NCBI GenBank assembly: GCA_013368325.1
Contig: JAACJK010000059.1
Coordinates: 248,001 to 312,000 of the forward strand
From: Ephemerocybe angulata
Lineage: Eukaryota > Basidiomycota > Agaricomycetes > Agaricales > Psathyrellaceae
Direction of reading: 5' to 3'
Length of the DNA stretch: 64,000 bases
Shown here: positions 43,861-55,429 of the stretch, in pieces
How the letters are laid out: every line of letters starts with the position of its first letter
Numbering within the stretch: position 1 is the stretch's first letter
The notes under the pieces: model-generated
The model's input: only the letters and a program-made list of their open reading frames with translations
What the model was told of the DNA's origin: nothing
Databases searched by the model: none
Translations under genes and position numbers: made by a program

Positions 43861-46748
43861 CCTGGGGGAGTGTGAAGTACAGTCTGGTGCTGCCGGAATG
43901 ATGAGGTAAAAGATGTGCTGGAGCTGGCCAAAGAACGTTTCGAGCTGGTAGTTGAAGGCTGCATTGTGTCTCCTCGCATTCTTGTCAATGTAGGCCTTGT
44001 ACTACGAAAGGTACAATCAGAGTCAGCTCTTGTCAGTAGAATCTGAGTGCAGCGGCGCACCTTGACATATGTAGCATCACATCTGTCGTCACTTTCCCGG
44101 TGCACAACTTCTGAAGCAAGCATCATATCACCGCTATCCGTGCACTGAAGACGCCCCCATTGCTCAATGGAGGAGTCCGCCAGGAGTGTCTGTGCATGCC
44201 GTAGCGGGATGAGGTCTTCCTTTTGGGCATTGACTGGGCTAAAGCATGTGATAAGCGCAGCCGTGATCTTCATCAGGAGGGCAGGAGCAATGACTGGCTT
44301 GGGAATTCGCGGTGCTACAAGAAGATAGTCTTTGTCTGTTGTGGGGATGGTGTTAACACATAATATGAAGTTATGTAGTGCTGTAAGTACTCACAAAGCT
44401 TGCCAGAGACCTTATTTGGCCTTGCCCAACTTTGGCAGATCGAGCGAAAGGGCTTCGCGAAGGTTGGATGAATTCTTAATTTGAGTCATCTGGGCGTGAG
44501 CGAGAACTTGATTATCCAGATTAGAAAAGGGGAATCAGCAACTGCAGATGATGCGCACCAGTTGTCCACAGAACCGCTCCATTGCGAAGGCCCAATACAT
44601 ATTATGCCCAAACAGGGCCCATAAGTAGGATCCTGTCTGCAATGTGGAGGAGCGAGTAGATGGTGACTGGGCAGGCAGAAAGGCAGTTGGTCTTGCCTTG
44701 ATAGTACATCCTGTGTAGCACGCATTGCAATGTTAGTAGCATAAGGTGGACAACAAATGGACGAGCTTACTCTTCATAGTCTTCCACCTACTTGATGAAA
44801 TCAGCGCGAAATTGGAACACTTCAGCCTGTGTAATTTCAAACTGCAAGCACTGATTGATGAGGGTAAACAGGAGCACCAAGTGGTCGTACGCCCTGCTGT
44901 CGCTGAATGCGTTCTCGAGGAAAACAGGCCCAAGATATTGAAACCAGAAGCTATACATGTCAGCGGTAATTCGCACGCCATCCTCAGCCAGGTTGGGAAT
45001 GGCCGGACCATACGCCAGTGGTGTTGTCCTCCCAGCAGCTTCAGTCGACTTGCCAATAGCCTCCCAGACTCCCTTCTCCACCATATAGGGCTGGTCCGAA
45101 TGATCAAGGTCCTTGAATGAACTCGTCCAGAAGGCAAGCAGGTTCTTGATCGTGTTCTCATACATGAGATGCATGAAATCGAGTGGGAATGACTGAGGAA
45201 AGAACAGAGACAGCAGCTGCGAAAGGAGTGGTATAGCCTTGATTCCAGTCTCGTGAGAGCATTTATTAGCTTGATTGGCGCTCTTTGCAGACTGCACGTA
45301 GTGTGTGGCTGCGACATGGGAGCTTGCCAGGGTTATACTCCAGCGGTGGCTCGCCAGTGATCTCCAGGTCATCAGGAGGATGAAGGGGGTGGTAGTACTG
45401 TGTCGTCCCAGGCTTTAATATTCCACGGATGTTGCAGTGCCGACATGGGTAGACACTGCTGGCGCCCTTCATTCCCATCATCATTGCATGGCAGGCATGT
45501 CACCAGTGCACAGGATGAGGTATGCACGCAGCTGAAAGAATTTTTCTTCAACGCCATGATATGACTTGACCCCAAGAGACAGCTCCAGAAGCTCGACAAC
45601 CAGTGGCCAGAGGAAAGAGTCAAAGTTCTTCAGTTTCCTCAGTCCAGGGATTACCCCAACACAGATCAAGTTCTCAAAGTGAAAGCAGATCTTGGGGGGA
45701 AGGTTGTAGTTAATGATCAAGAGGGGCCAGCACGTTTGCTTTTGGCTCTTGAACGGAGCGAAGCCATCAGATGCAAGGCCATGTGCGATGTTGGTGACCA
45801 GGTCAAAGTACGTGTAGTCCTGTTTGACGTCCCCGACCTTGACCTTGGCGTTGTGTAGGACCTCGTAGATCTTCCCATCGAAGACATCTCTGTAGTTGCC
45901 ATTGGAGGTGTACTCATGGTGGTAAGCCATCTTCTTTGTGATCTTGGGATCACAGAAGAGGGCAGCGAGTCAAGCTGCAAGAGGAATGTAGTTGAATTGT
46001 TTGCGTGGCTTGCTAGCAGCGTTCCATCATGGTTCGTCACAGTATCGACACTTGGACTCCTTTGCATTTGGCCCAGCATAGCAAAGACACAAGTTGATGC
46101 AGCAGTCATACACCCGAGGAGAGAATCTTGCAAGGAATTCAATCTGTGCTCGTGTGGCTTTCAATGAGCCAAGTTTATGGTTCGGGAATGCTTGAGGGAG
46201 GTGCTTGAAGGTCGTATCAGACAGGTTATCCATAAGCTTCAGATTAAATGCCCTAATGTAGTCCATGTCTTTGTCATCAAGCTCTTTCACTACGCCAACA
46301 TTGAGTAAGTACAGGAAGATAGAAATGAATGATCATACGCACTAAACTCAGCAAACATTTTTTCGAGCTGCTCCTCCAAGTCGTCATCATCCTCTGGTCC
46401 CATGCATCCCTTGTCCTCAAGATCATACACAAACAACCCCACACTATCGTGTTTATATGGCTTGGGAGCAGGGTCATCCTCGTCCTCGATATCTTTAACC
46501 CAGGCTGAGCGTCTAGAGGTTGCGGTGTGATTGGCAGTCCAATCTCGAAGAATATCATCTGCCCTTCCTCCCTGATCCTCATACACCCCATTGTCCCTTA
46601 TATCTTCCATTGGCTCATTGTGAGGCAAAGGGTCTGGCGCATCGACATCCATTGCTCCCTGTGCTTCATCATCAGGTAATTCAGGAACGATTGGCGCAGG
46701 AACTTCGTGTTCTGGGAACATGCTCAAAAAGACTGCTTTTCCATACAT

Positions 46749-47794
46749 TGATGTTAGGGCGGTGATGGTGGCAGAGGCATGGTGGGTATCAAAGAGCTTC
46801 TCGATAGCACGGGTACACTTGACAGCATTAGGTGGGTTCTTGAGGTGGAGCTGCTCAGAGCGTCAAGAGAGTTCTATTGGAACGATTTGGCCACAACCGC
46901 ATCGGCGGGGAAAAGGGTAGTCTTTGAGAGAGGTATCAGCCTTGTTCAAAGGGGTTTTAGAAGTATCCTTGGGCATGGTAAAAAAAGTGGATTGAGAAGT
47001 ATGAAGGCCATTGGTGTGGTGGGATTCCAGGGTCAATCTTGCTGCTCCCCGGCGAGCCCAAACTGGTTGGCATGACTGTGGGAGAATTCATGAGTCACAT
47101 GCAAGTCACACGTGGCAAATCTCTGCCAGGCTGGCAGAGAATTGCTTGTGCGCTTGTTCGCTTCCTCTACCACTGCCGTGCTCCCCTGCCATAAATACCT
47201 GGAAACTCTCTGCAGTAACTACTGGCCTCCCTGCCAAATGCAATGCACATGACTTGTGCATGACTGAGCTAGTTGCAGAGGGGCTTTGTCAAGGTAACAA
47301 AGTCCCTCTGCGACTGCCCATACATGAGCTTTATCCTCGTAAGTTGTCTACTCTCAACATCCACCTCAGTCACCCGGCTGACCCCACATCTAATGTATAT
47401 CAATTCGAGGAAAAGAAATACCTTAGATGTCCCCCAACCAGTGGCTCAACCACAGGTGGTCAGACCATTACCCAACCATTGGCCAGCCTGATGCCCAAAA
47501 TTCCACCCACTAGCAGCCAAATATTTAAAACCTCAACCAATATTGTAAATGGGTGGACCATTTGAAGGATGGCTGCATTTTGCTAGGGGTGTCTGGGGTC
47601 CACTGTCCCATATTATTGGTCCAGCCATATTCCACCATTTGGTCCAGCCAAATAGTGCAATATGGTCCAGCCACATTGCATGGTATGGTCCATCCAGATG
47701 GTATAACATGGTCCAGCCACCCTCACATGGTATGGTCCAGCCATGTCCCGTGTTATAGTCCAGCCATGTTGTACAACATAATTGTATGGTCCAG
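46749..47794. other. Upstream of Tnp2, no clear gene
   Basis: Minus-strand codons down to about 46900 still look like Tnp2-linked N-terminal sequence (T-R-A-I-E-K-L-F-D-T-H-H-A). From 47570 on, TGGTCCAGCCA-like words appear. The right end of the CACTA element should be near but was not found. The plus open frame 47011-47565 is not recognised. Confidence 0.35.
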
Positions 47795-48023
47795 CCACAT
47801 TGTAAAGTATGGTCCAGCCATGGTTGAGCCATGGTAACCAACGTGGTCCAGCCACATTGTAAAGTATGGTCCAGCCATGGTTGAGCCATGGTAACCAACG
47901 TGGTCCAGCCACATTGTAAAGTATGGTCCAGCCATGGTTGAGCCATGGTAACCAACGTGGTCCAGCCACATTGTAAAGTATGGTCCAGCCATGGTCCAGC
48001 CATGGTAACCAATGTGGTCCAGC
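47795..48023. repeat. 57-bp tandem repeat, about four copies
   Basis: Unit boundaries at 47821, 47878 and 47935, with partial copies on both sides. Each unit has several TGGTCCAGCCA and the palindrome CCATGG. Because 57 is a multiple of 3, long repetitive open frames appear on minus; these are not genes. Confidence 0.85.
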
Positions 48024-49137
48024 CACCTTGACTAATATTAAATAAAGTCCAGCCAGAATCTAGGTTGTATGTACTACAGCAGCCAGCTACATTTCATAAT
48101 GCATCATGCGGTTAACTGCCTGCTTTAGGTTTTAGCTAATACAGCCCATGATCATCCACCAGTACCTTGTAAGTCATGCGGTGTATTTAAGTAAGCATGG
48201 TTAAAGGTGCTTCAATGGTGCTTGACATTGGCTTCGAAGTTCAGAGTGCAGCCCACGATCACCGTTAAAGGTGCTTGACATCAGCTTCAAAGGTGCTTGA
48301 CATTGGCTTCGAATATAGAAGTAGCACGACAGTACGCGCAGCGGTTAAGGCTTACTAGACTTACGAGTGAGACTAGCTAGAGGCTAACTAAGTGACTACT
48401 GAGATGACTGGTAAAGTCGATGTAGAATTGCAGCTACGATACAGGGTATATATACATGTAGAGGGCGTGACTCGAGTGTGACTATACTATATAAGTAAGT
48501 AACGAAGAACGAGAGTCATATGCAATGCACGATTCTGTGTTTACAGAAGTCCGAAGTCCAATATTGAGGCGTGGGAAAAGTCACGTGACTATGACGTCAA
48601 AGAATCGCTACTTGTCAAGAGTTAGCGGTTGACTGACGTCATACATTCCATTTCTGGATATGGTCAAGATATGACTGTTTTGCATATCGCATCTTATTTG
48701 AATAATAGACGCTCAACATCGTGCGGCCCACGATCACCGTTAACGGTGCTTGACATCAGCTTCAAAGGTGCTTGACATTGGCTTCGAAGTTCGGAGATAG
48801 TTAAAGGTGCTTGTCATTAGTTTCGGGCCCTGTGTGCCGAATCTCTCCAAAATTCCAAAGTGTTCACAAATTTAACAGAACAATAAACACATCACATTCA
48901 GCACAGGAATCACAATTTACGGTAAGGACAGACAGCACCCAGACATAAAAGGAGGTATATGTAAAGACTGGCAGGAGTTAGACAATAAATAAGAGGTAGA
49001 ACAGACTGAGGTAAGGCAGGAATCAAAGATAAGGACAGGTATATGGTGCAGGACGCACTAAAGAGGCAGAGTAATGACCGGCAGGGAGTTAGACAATAAA
49101 TAGAAGAAAAGCTAAGGGCATATATCGAATGAGACAT
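48024..49137. other. Intergenic with a 68-bp direct repeat
   Basis: No gene seen. A 68-bp repeat (48246-48313 and 48721-48788) contains GGTGCTTGACAT(C/T) words and GATCACCGTTAA; related words also lie at 48208-48245 and 48797-48825. TCACGTGA-type and TGACGTCA palindromes occur at 48572-48640. Confidence 0.5.
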
Positions 49138-52100
49138 CTACTCTCGGAGGGGCCAGTCATTTCCATCTCCATCAAACTTAGGCTTAGAAGGGCGGGTGCG
49201 CAAGGTAGATGGCTTAAGGCGAGATGTGGATGTCCGGGCATGGGAACCAGATTGATGAGGATGGGCGGTGAGCTTGGCGTGGGAACCAGATTGATGAGGA
49301 TGGGCAGTGAGCTTGGCGCGAGGAGCCACATTGGCAGAAGGTGCTTTGGACGCTGCAGGCTTGACCTTCTTCGGCATTGGTATAGGCTTCCGAGCAGCAT
49401 GAATCAAAAGTCGGTTAAGGTTACTAATCTTCTCAAACTCTGCACTGGGCCCCTTTGAAAGGTAAAGGATTACGTCTCGGATCAGGACCTTCTTGTCGTC
49501 AACAAGTTCAACGGGGACACAGTCATCTGTAAGCGCCTTTCTGCTGTCAAGGATTTCTGGGATCGTTCGAGCGTTTTGAGCGAGCCACCTTAAGTACTTC
49601 GGGGAATCACCGATCCTTTTAAAGACTTTCCCGCAGGAGAACTTCACGATGGCAATGCGAGCAAAGTCGGCAGTGCCAACTTTGATGGTGCGCTCCTCTG
49701 TACGAACGTCAGAATATGCCGGATGCAGAGATGTATCAGAACTCACCCTCAGGTCGAGGCAGGACCATAATAACCTCATCTTTGATGCTGCGGAGGACAG
49801 CATCGTGCTGCGATCTTCTTGTCCAAAGGCCAGGGTCGAAGTTCTCTCCTCCAGGGTCCGAATCCTCCATCTCAGCCACTCCTTCCTCCCAGATAAATAC
49901 CAGTTCCTCCTTCCAACACACGTCAAGGATGCCAGTCTTCCACATGGAGAGCGAGGCCTTGTCTCCAGCTTTTGCTGCAAACACACCGTCAGTTGCATGG
50001 TGGCGGACTGAACAACAGAAAGACTCACCGACGATTGACATCAGCATCGTACGGACCATCGAACGGGACTTGTCGCGGCCTTTCTGATCCCCGAACGACA
50101 TGGGGAGCGCGCCGGTTTCCTTCCATCGACCGGCAATATCCCGGTAATTGTGTATCTTCGCCGACAGTTCAGCAGCAGCTTTCGATGCCTCATCCTCTTC
50201 CTCTTCTTCAATCTTGACTCCTGTCGCAAAGGCGACGAAGTCCGATGGCGACATCTTCTTTGGATCCATGGTGTTGAGGTCAAATGATCTGGAGAAGTCC
50301 TCAGTAAACAGACGAGTACACTCGGGCAACGACAATGGAAATACTTACCGAATGAGATGAACCATGCGACCAATCATGGCTTTCGTACCAGCAGGGTTGC
50401 TCCGGAGCATGATCTCGACGTTGGCGTTGCTCGTGATCACAGTGTTGCACTGCGCGATGACGGGGTCAGGGGACCCGATGATGGTTATGATATCGATGGG
50501 CGCCATGCTTGCGGAGCTCATAGCCTGCGTCGCGGATTAGCTTTGAAGTCTCGGGATGTGTTTCTAAACATACCAGTTTCCTGTGTTGATCTCCAAGCTT
50601 ATCGACAAACTTCGCAAGCTCCCTCGAGTTGTGGGCAGCCACGCCGGCGTCCGGCTCCTCGTCTGCATCGATGTGAGGGTTCTTGATGAGGCCGTCCCTC
50701 CAGCTCTGAACCAACTCTTCCCACTTCTCCTTGTCGTGCTTGTACTGCTTCTTGAATTTCTGGTACTCCTGACCGGCGAACTGGGAAAACGTCATATCCG
50801 CCGCCGCCGCCTTTGCATTCCCTCCCTCCTCCTTGCACAGCTTCTCAAAGACGACCCACGCCGACTCTTCGCGCGCAAACCTGACGGCCATACAACCCTT
50901 CGCCAAGACAGTGTATATATCACTGTCCGTCTTCTCAGCCAACTCGGCGATGAGCTGTGTTGCGGTGCTCAGCTTAGCGCGGAGCTCAGCAGTCCACACC
51001 CTCTTACCCCGAGCACCCCCAGACTTCCTGGAACCGCCCTCGTCCTCCGCTGGAAGGTTGAGGGTCTCGTTCTGATCGCGCCGACGCCGCTTCGCTTCAG
51101 GAGCCTTAGTGGCACCCGAGTCGGTGTGCCCTGCCGCAGCCACGGATGATTCATCTGAGAGGAACATTAGCGAACCGCGAAGGGGGTTGACAAGCAATCC
51201 AGAGACGCACCTCCGCTGGATTCGAGCTGTCGTTTCTTCGCCTGCTTTGCCTTTCCTTTCTTCACTGGCTCTGAAGACATTTCCACTTCCTCCTCCTCGT
51301 CCCAATCGATACTCGCCCCCTTCCGCAATCTCTCCCCTTCCTTCTTCCTCCTCCGCTCCTTGTCGGCTTCTTTTCGCCCCATCGCCTTGAGATCCTTGGT
51401 AGATTTGCGCAAGGACTCCACAGCCTCCGCCTCCAGCGCCGCTTGCTTCGCCTCCTCCGACACTCGCTCTGCCGCTCGCTCTGCCGCTCGCTCTGCCTTT
51501 CGTTCCGCCTCCTTATCCGCTTGCTCCGCCGCTTGTCTCACTTTCTTGGCCTCAACCGCTGCGTAGTACTGTGGGAGAGACTTGGACGATATGCCTCTTG
51601 GCGCTGGGTCCCGGTGGTCGGGGACGTCGAGAATGCGATATGCTGTGCGGATTTGCTGGGCGTACACCTTTGCCACCGCGCGGTCATACTTGAAAATGAA
51701 GAGCTTATCTTCGTACTTCCTGGCCTCTGGAACATAGTAGCCATCAGGAATAGCCTCTGGCACCTTCTTTGCGGGGTTCCACCAGCAAACATACTTGTCG
51801 ATTGGGTGCTTCGACTCGCTCGTTGGAATCTTCAAGATGTGGCCTCGCTCTCTGTACATGCGAAGCTCAGGCGCCAACAGGAAGTCGAACTTGCGACCGA
51901 CTTGGAAGATGACGCGTGACTTGGGACCTGGGAGCTCGTTCGGTGCACTGGCAGCGTATGTGAAGACGTGGAAGTTAGGGAGGGAGGGTGTCGAAGTCGT
52001 ATTTGGATTGAGGGTTCGGGTTCGGATTGACCAGGACCTGAGGGAGAGTGACCCGGTCCGTTGGGTGAAGGCTGTCAGTTGTGTCGGTTTCGACATCGTC

Positions 52101-54026
52101 ATATGGGTCGCCCAAGCCCCAGTTTGCAGCTTCGCCTAAAGAGCCCTGCATTTCTCGGACAGGTAAGGGCGATGCGATGGCTTGACTTGACATGGTAGGC
52201 CTAGAGGCGTAGAAGTTAGAAAAATATAGGCTTTGTTGGCGAGTATACGTACGTGGCACCCAGCTCAAAGGAAGACTTGATATTGAGCTGGCTTTGTGCA
52301 GGCTTCTGGGTGAACGGCGGGTCAAAGAAGAGGTCACTGAAACAAGCGACAGGTGAGCACTGAGGGTAAGAGAAAGCGAGGGAAGCATACCGATCAGAGG
52401 ATGTACCGGCCCCTCCTTCCTCAACGCCTGAGAGCTCGTCCTCCTCGGCGTGCTCAGCGAGGCCTTCTTCATCAGAAGCAGGGGTGGGGGTGGCGTGCAA
52501 TACCCCAGCTCCGTACTCGTCGCTGTCCTCGTACTCATCGTCATCCTTGACGCCGTCACCGTCCTCGGCGTACCTGTCGCCCTCGCCGTCCTCGCCGTCG
52601 TCGGAGTCGTCCTCCTCGACCACACCGTTCACGAAGTCCTCTTCCTCGACCACGTCATCCTCGAAGTGGTCTTCCTCGACCGCGTCGTCCTCGAAGTCGC
52701 CTTCCTCAAAGTTGCCTTCCTCGCTGCCGGCTTCCTCGATCCCATCTTCGTCCTCATCCTCGTCGGCATCGGACACCGGTAACGGGGTGGGAGGGCGCTG
52801 CAGCCGCAGTTTAGAAGAAGTAAAGGAGAATGAACATGAAGAGGATGCACACCTTTGAGCGACGAAGGGCAGGGCCTTGCCTTGCGGTGGGAACATCGGC
52901 GGGGAGTGCGACTGCTTTCGATCCAGTCTTCGCTTTGGAGTCCTTCCGGGCCTCGCCGGGCGGTGGGGCGGCGGCGGGACCTGCTTTTGCAGCTGCCCTA
53001 GTTAGGCGGCGGGTTGGCCTGGATAATTGTCAGTGACATGCTCCCAATTGCCAATGAGAGAATTGGTGGCGACAGGGAGTCAAGCACACCCAGGAGGGTA
53101 GCCGCGACAGGGAGTCAAGCGGCTTCGGCGTAGCAGCAAGGGGAGAAGCGACAGGGAGTCGAGCTTACACACGATGCGCTGAAGGGGGAGAGGGGTGAAG
53201 GGGAAGACACGTTCGACAGGACACTTACTCGGGTTCGGGCTCGTCCTCCTCACTGAACGAAGCGGGCGTAGTGGATTTCACTGCTGCCCCGGTTGCTTTG
53301 ACAGGCAGGTGACTTCTTGGGGCGCTGAATGCAGCGTTAGCAAGCGGATAGAGGAAGAGAAGGTAGTGCATGACATACCTGTCCTTGGCGTGTGGGCGTT
53401 TACCACCCGCTTCCGCGCCCTTCGCTCCACCAGCAGTGGATTTTGCCTTGGAGCGGTCGGCCTTCTGAGGACGAGCGGCTTTTGTGGCAGGAACAGGAGG
53501 GCTGTACGAGGAGAATGGTTAGTTACTGCGCAGGCAATGAGTGACTGAAAATTGTCTGGACCAGCGACAAGGAGTCGAGCTGGCCCGTTGCAGAAAGAAG
53601 TCACGACAGGGAGTCGAGTGACGTTCAGAAGATGAGCTGCGACAGGGAGTCGAGCAGGCTCTCAGGAGGCAGGGATGGAGATGATGAGGGAAGAGGAAGG
53701 TAAAGGGACTTGGAGGTGGGACTTACTCGCTGGCGGGTGCGTCGGCTCTGCTAGCGGATTTATTTCGAATCTGAGGAGTGCGTCAGGAGATGGAGCTTGG
53801 GACACGATGTTGAGGGCGCTTACCTTAGAGGCCGAGTCTTGCATGACTACGTATGCTCTCATTCGTGGGTTATACTGAGGTACGTGTTAGGGAAAGGTGG
53901 CACAAGAGAAGGATTGAGACGTACCGCAGTGTGGGCCTTCTTCGCCGTCGCAGGCGGGTTGGTATCCTCCGTTGCCTCGGACTTGGCCTTGCTCTTGTCG
54001 GGCTTGTTTTTCTTTGCTGGTGCCAT
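49138..54026 (-). CDS. Gene A: uncharacterised 14-exon protein with intronic hairpin triplets
   Basis: Exons: 54026-53925, 53874-53824, 53770-53727, 53501-53379, 53324-53229, 53018-52853, 52797-52391, 52336-52253, 52200-51211, 51153-50574, 50524-50349, 50288-50029, 49974-49747, 49697-49138. The N-terminal half is lysine/alanine-rich, then R-P-T-R-R-L-T-R (AT-hook-like), then a long acidic tract with F-E-D-D/V-V-E-E repeats. The middle holds a folded-looking domain (F-D-F-L-L-A-P-E-L-R-M-Y) and an A/E/R-rich coiled coil; exons 10-14 are not recognised. The tail has a 13-residue duplication (K-L-T-A-H-P-H-Q-S-G-S-H). The frame fails once, near 51985 in exon 9, where a TCCC duplication adds 4 nt. 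Introns 3 and 5 (225 and 210 nt) carry three hairpins each. Function unknown. Confidence 0.6.
53069..53164 (-). promoter_or_regulatory. Intronic hairpin triplet, gene A intron 5
   Basis: Three copies at 53069-53085, 53104-53120 and 53148-53164 inside the intron 53228-53019. Sense (minus) forms are GCTTGACTCCCTGTCGC twice and GCTCGACTCCCTGTCGC. In the first two the stem pair C-G is U-G. Lower stems: AGCCG/CGGCT for the second, AAG/CTT for the third. Confidence 0.7.
53565..53655 (-). promoter_or_regulatory. Intronic hairpin triplet, gene A intron 3
   Basis: Copies at 53565-53581, 53604-53620 and 53639-53655 inside the intron 53726-53502. Upper stem CGAC/GTCG, loops TCCTT, TCCCT, TCCCT. Lower stems CCAG/CTGG (extendable), GTCA/TGAC and CTG/CAG. 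Confidence 0.7.
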
Positions 54027-55429
54027 ATTCGCGGTGGTTGGAAAAGAGGAGGAAATGGGAGAAATATTGAGAATTTATGGGAGTGATGGCTCGGGATTGA
54101 TGCGGTACAAATAAGTACACCTTGCATAACATGGAAGGGATTGAGGATGTAAGTAATGTACACGGGAATAGAGACACAATTATAATGAGATATCAAGAGA
54201 GACCGTCCACTACATGAGTGTCACACGGTGCTAGGATTTGTGAAAAACGGACCCAGAAAGGTGGCACGGTGTAGGGATTAAGAATCCCGCACCTCCCCGT
54301 CGCCCTTGTCCTTCCCTCTTCACCCCTTCCCGGAAGCGGGGTCTGGGTCAATCCGCATCAAACGGCTGGGAGTCCTGTGGCCGGCGTGCTCCACCTAGCC
54401 AGGGCTGGGAATCCTACCGCAGTACACGCCCAACACGGCAAGCCGGTGAGGATGTGTACACGGGAACTGCCAACCTTGACGAAGGTGTTGCCGTCTTACT
54501 TCGGCGTGCGGAGCGGGCGATAGTCATCCATATATAGAGCTCGGTGTGGAAGTGCTGAGCGCGCGATGACCCGCGTTGGGCGTGGATGGACGACCTGAAG
54601 TCGCGTCAGCGTGTATTCGGTGAGGGGAGCGGATGTACTCAAGCACTCACCGACACCCGCTTCACTGGCGCGGAGAGAAATAGCCCTAGTCGCTGGACGT
54701 TGCCGCGCGAGGAGCTATTTTTTGCCACAGGTCACATATTGCTGCCTGTAAACGCGTTGTCAGCTTAGGTTCGATGAACTCGGGTATCGGCATCGGCGTT
54801 GGGGGCGTTGAGACCATGGGTCGAATCGCATATGTAGAGAGGGGAGTCGAACAAGGTCTCCACCATAAAAAAAACGATTGAATATGTGAAAGGCGAGAGA
54901 GTAGGTTTGGGAGGGGGGTGGGGGCGGGGGCCAGCGCGCTGAAGGGTTGAAGAAACTTACTGTTAGTCGAAGGCGCACAATTCCTGTTGCCGAGCATCTG
55001 CTGAACTGATAAAACCACCCTGCACAATCCGTCGGTCTGCAGCGGATGTGACGCTGGGCTTCAAGCGGCTCCTGGTGAGAAGCCCGGCAAGAAGACGGGG
55101 ACAGTCGAGAACATGTCGAGACAGGCGGGGAGATATGCCGGCGCATTCAATATCAGCTCTAGGTGTGGAGTTAATTAATTAAGAGAAGTAAAACAATAAT
55201 AATATAGGTCGTACCCGTTCAAAAAAGCGACAGGGTGAGGTTGTACAGGCGAAGGAGGCCGGAGACAGATGGGGTCCTTGGGGAGTGCGTCTTTAGGCGC
55301 CCGGCTTCCCTCTGCTGAGCTGGTGATATAAGTCAGAGTCTGGCTAAATCGCGCAGGGTAATGAAAGGGGCGAGAGTCGTAGTGCAGAATTGACCTCAAG
55401 AAGGAAGAATACGTGAATCGGACTTACCC
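54027..55429. other. Between genes A and B
   Basis: Upstream of gene A, then short open stretches on minus (55399-55175, 55146-54760) that could be further exons of gene B, but the frames could not be joined with confidence. A simple poly-G/GGGGAGG stretch lies at 54905-54930. Confidence 0.3.

Larger units (their letters stand above)
36558..43882 (+). mobile_element. KDZ (Kyakuja-Dileera-Zisupton) DNA transposon, apparently intact
   Basis: 7,325 bp. Left end GAGGACTTCGCACTCCCCC; right end read inward CTGTACTTCACACTCCCCC. Perfect 8-bp target duplication TCTGGTGC at 36550-36557 and 43883-43890. Both ends carry hundreds of bases of short GTCCAG/CTGGAC words in both orientations. Inside are two genes on the plus strand, a 722-aa accessory gene and a 708-aa CxC5/CxC6-type transposase, both open across all exons. 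The same termini and TSD length recur in 59511-60392. It sits inside the Tnp2 coding frame. All this points to a young, possibly mobile copy. Confidence 0.85.
36384..46748 (-). pseudogene. CACTA/EnSpm Tnp2 transposase, decayed and split by the KDZ element
   Basis: Runs 46748 to 43883 and, after the KDZ transposon, 36549 to 36384. Recognisable Tnp2 blocks on minus: C-R-Y-C-D-E-P zinc motif (46030), D-G-F-A-P-F-K (45760), F-D-S-F-L-W-P-L (45620), Y-P-C-R-H-C-N (45430), F-M-H-L-M-Y-E-N (45170), C-L-Q-F-E-I-T (44830), L-S-A-C-P-V-T (44680), and the C-terminal V-D-I-T-T-V-K-N-L-V ending TGA 36386-36384. Lesions: TGA 46029-46027 and TGA 45972-45970 (both from likely CGA), TAG 44790-44788 (likely TGG), frame changes near 45480 and 45350. 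Removing the KDZ element and one 8-bp copy joins I-I-P-A-A-P to D-I-N-I in frame. Confidence 0.8.

Noticed and set aside
36549..43890. 9-bp target duplication for the KDZ element
   Set aside because: A ninth base (G) also matches, but the second family member fixes the ends so that the duplication is 8 bp.
47795..48023. Possible CRISPR-like array
   Set aside because: The units are contiguous, with no spacers, in a eukaryotic genome. It is a minisatellite.
47533..48026. Minus-strand open frames with a 19-residue repeat
   Set aside because: They follow from a tandem repeat whose unit length is a multiple of three. No start context, splice signals or family resemblance.
51443..51919. Plus-strand open frame opposite gene A exon 9
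   Set aside because: Antisense shadow of the A/E/R-rich coiled coil.
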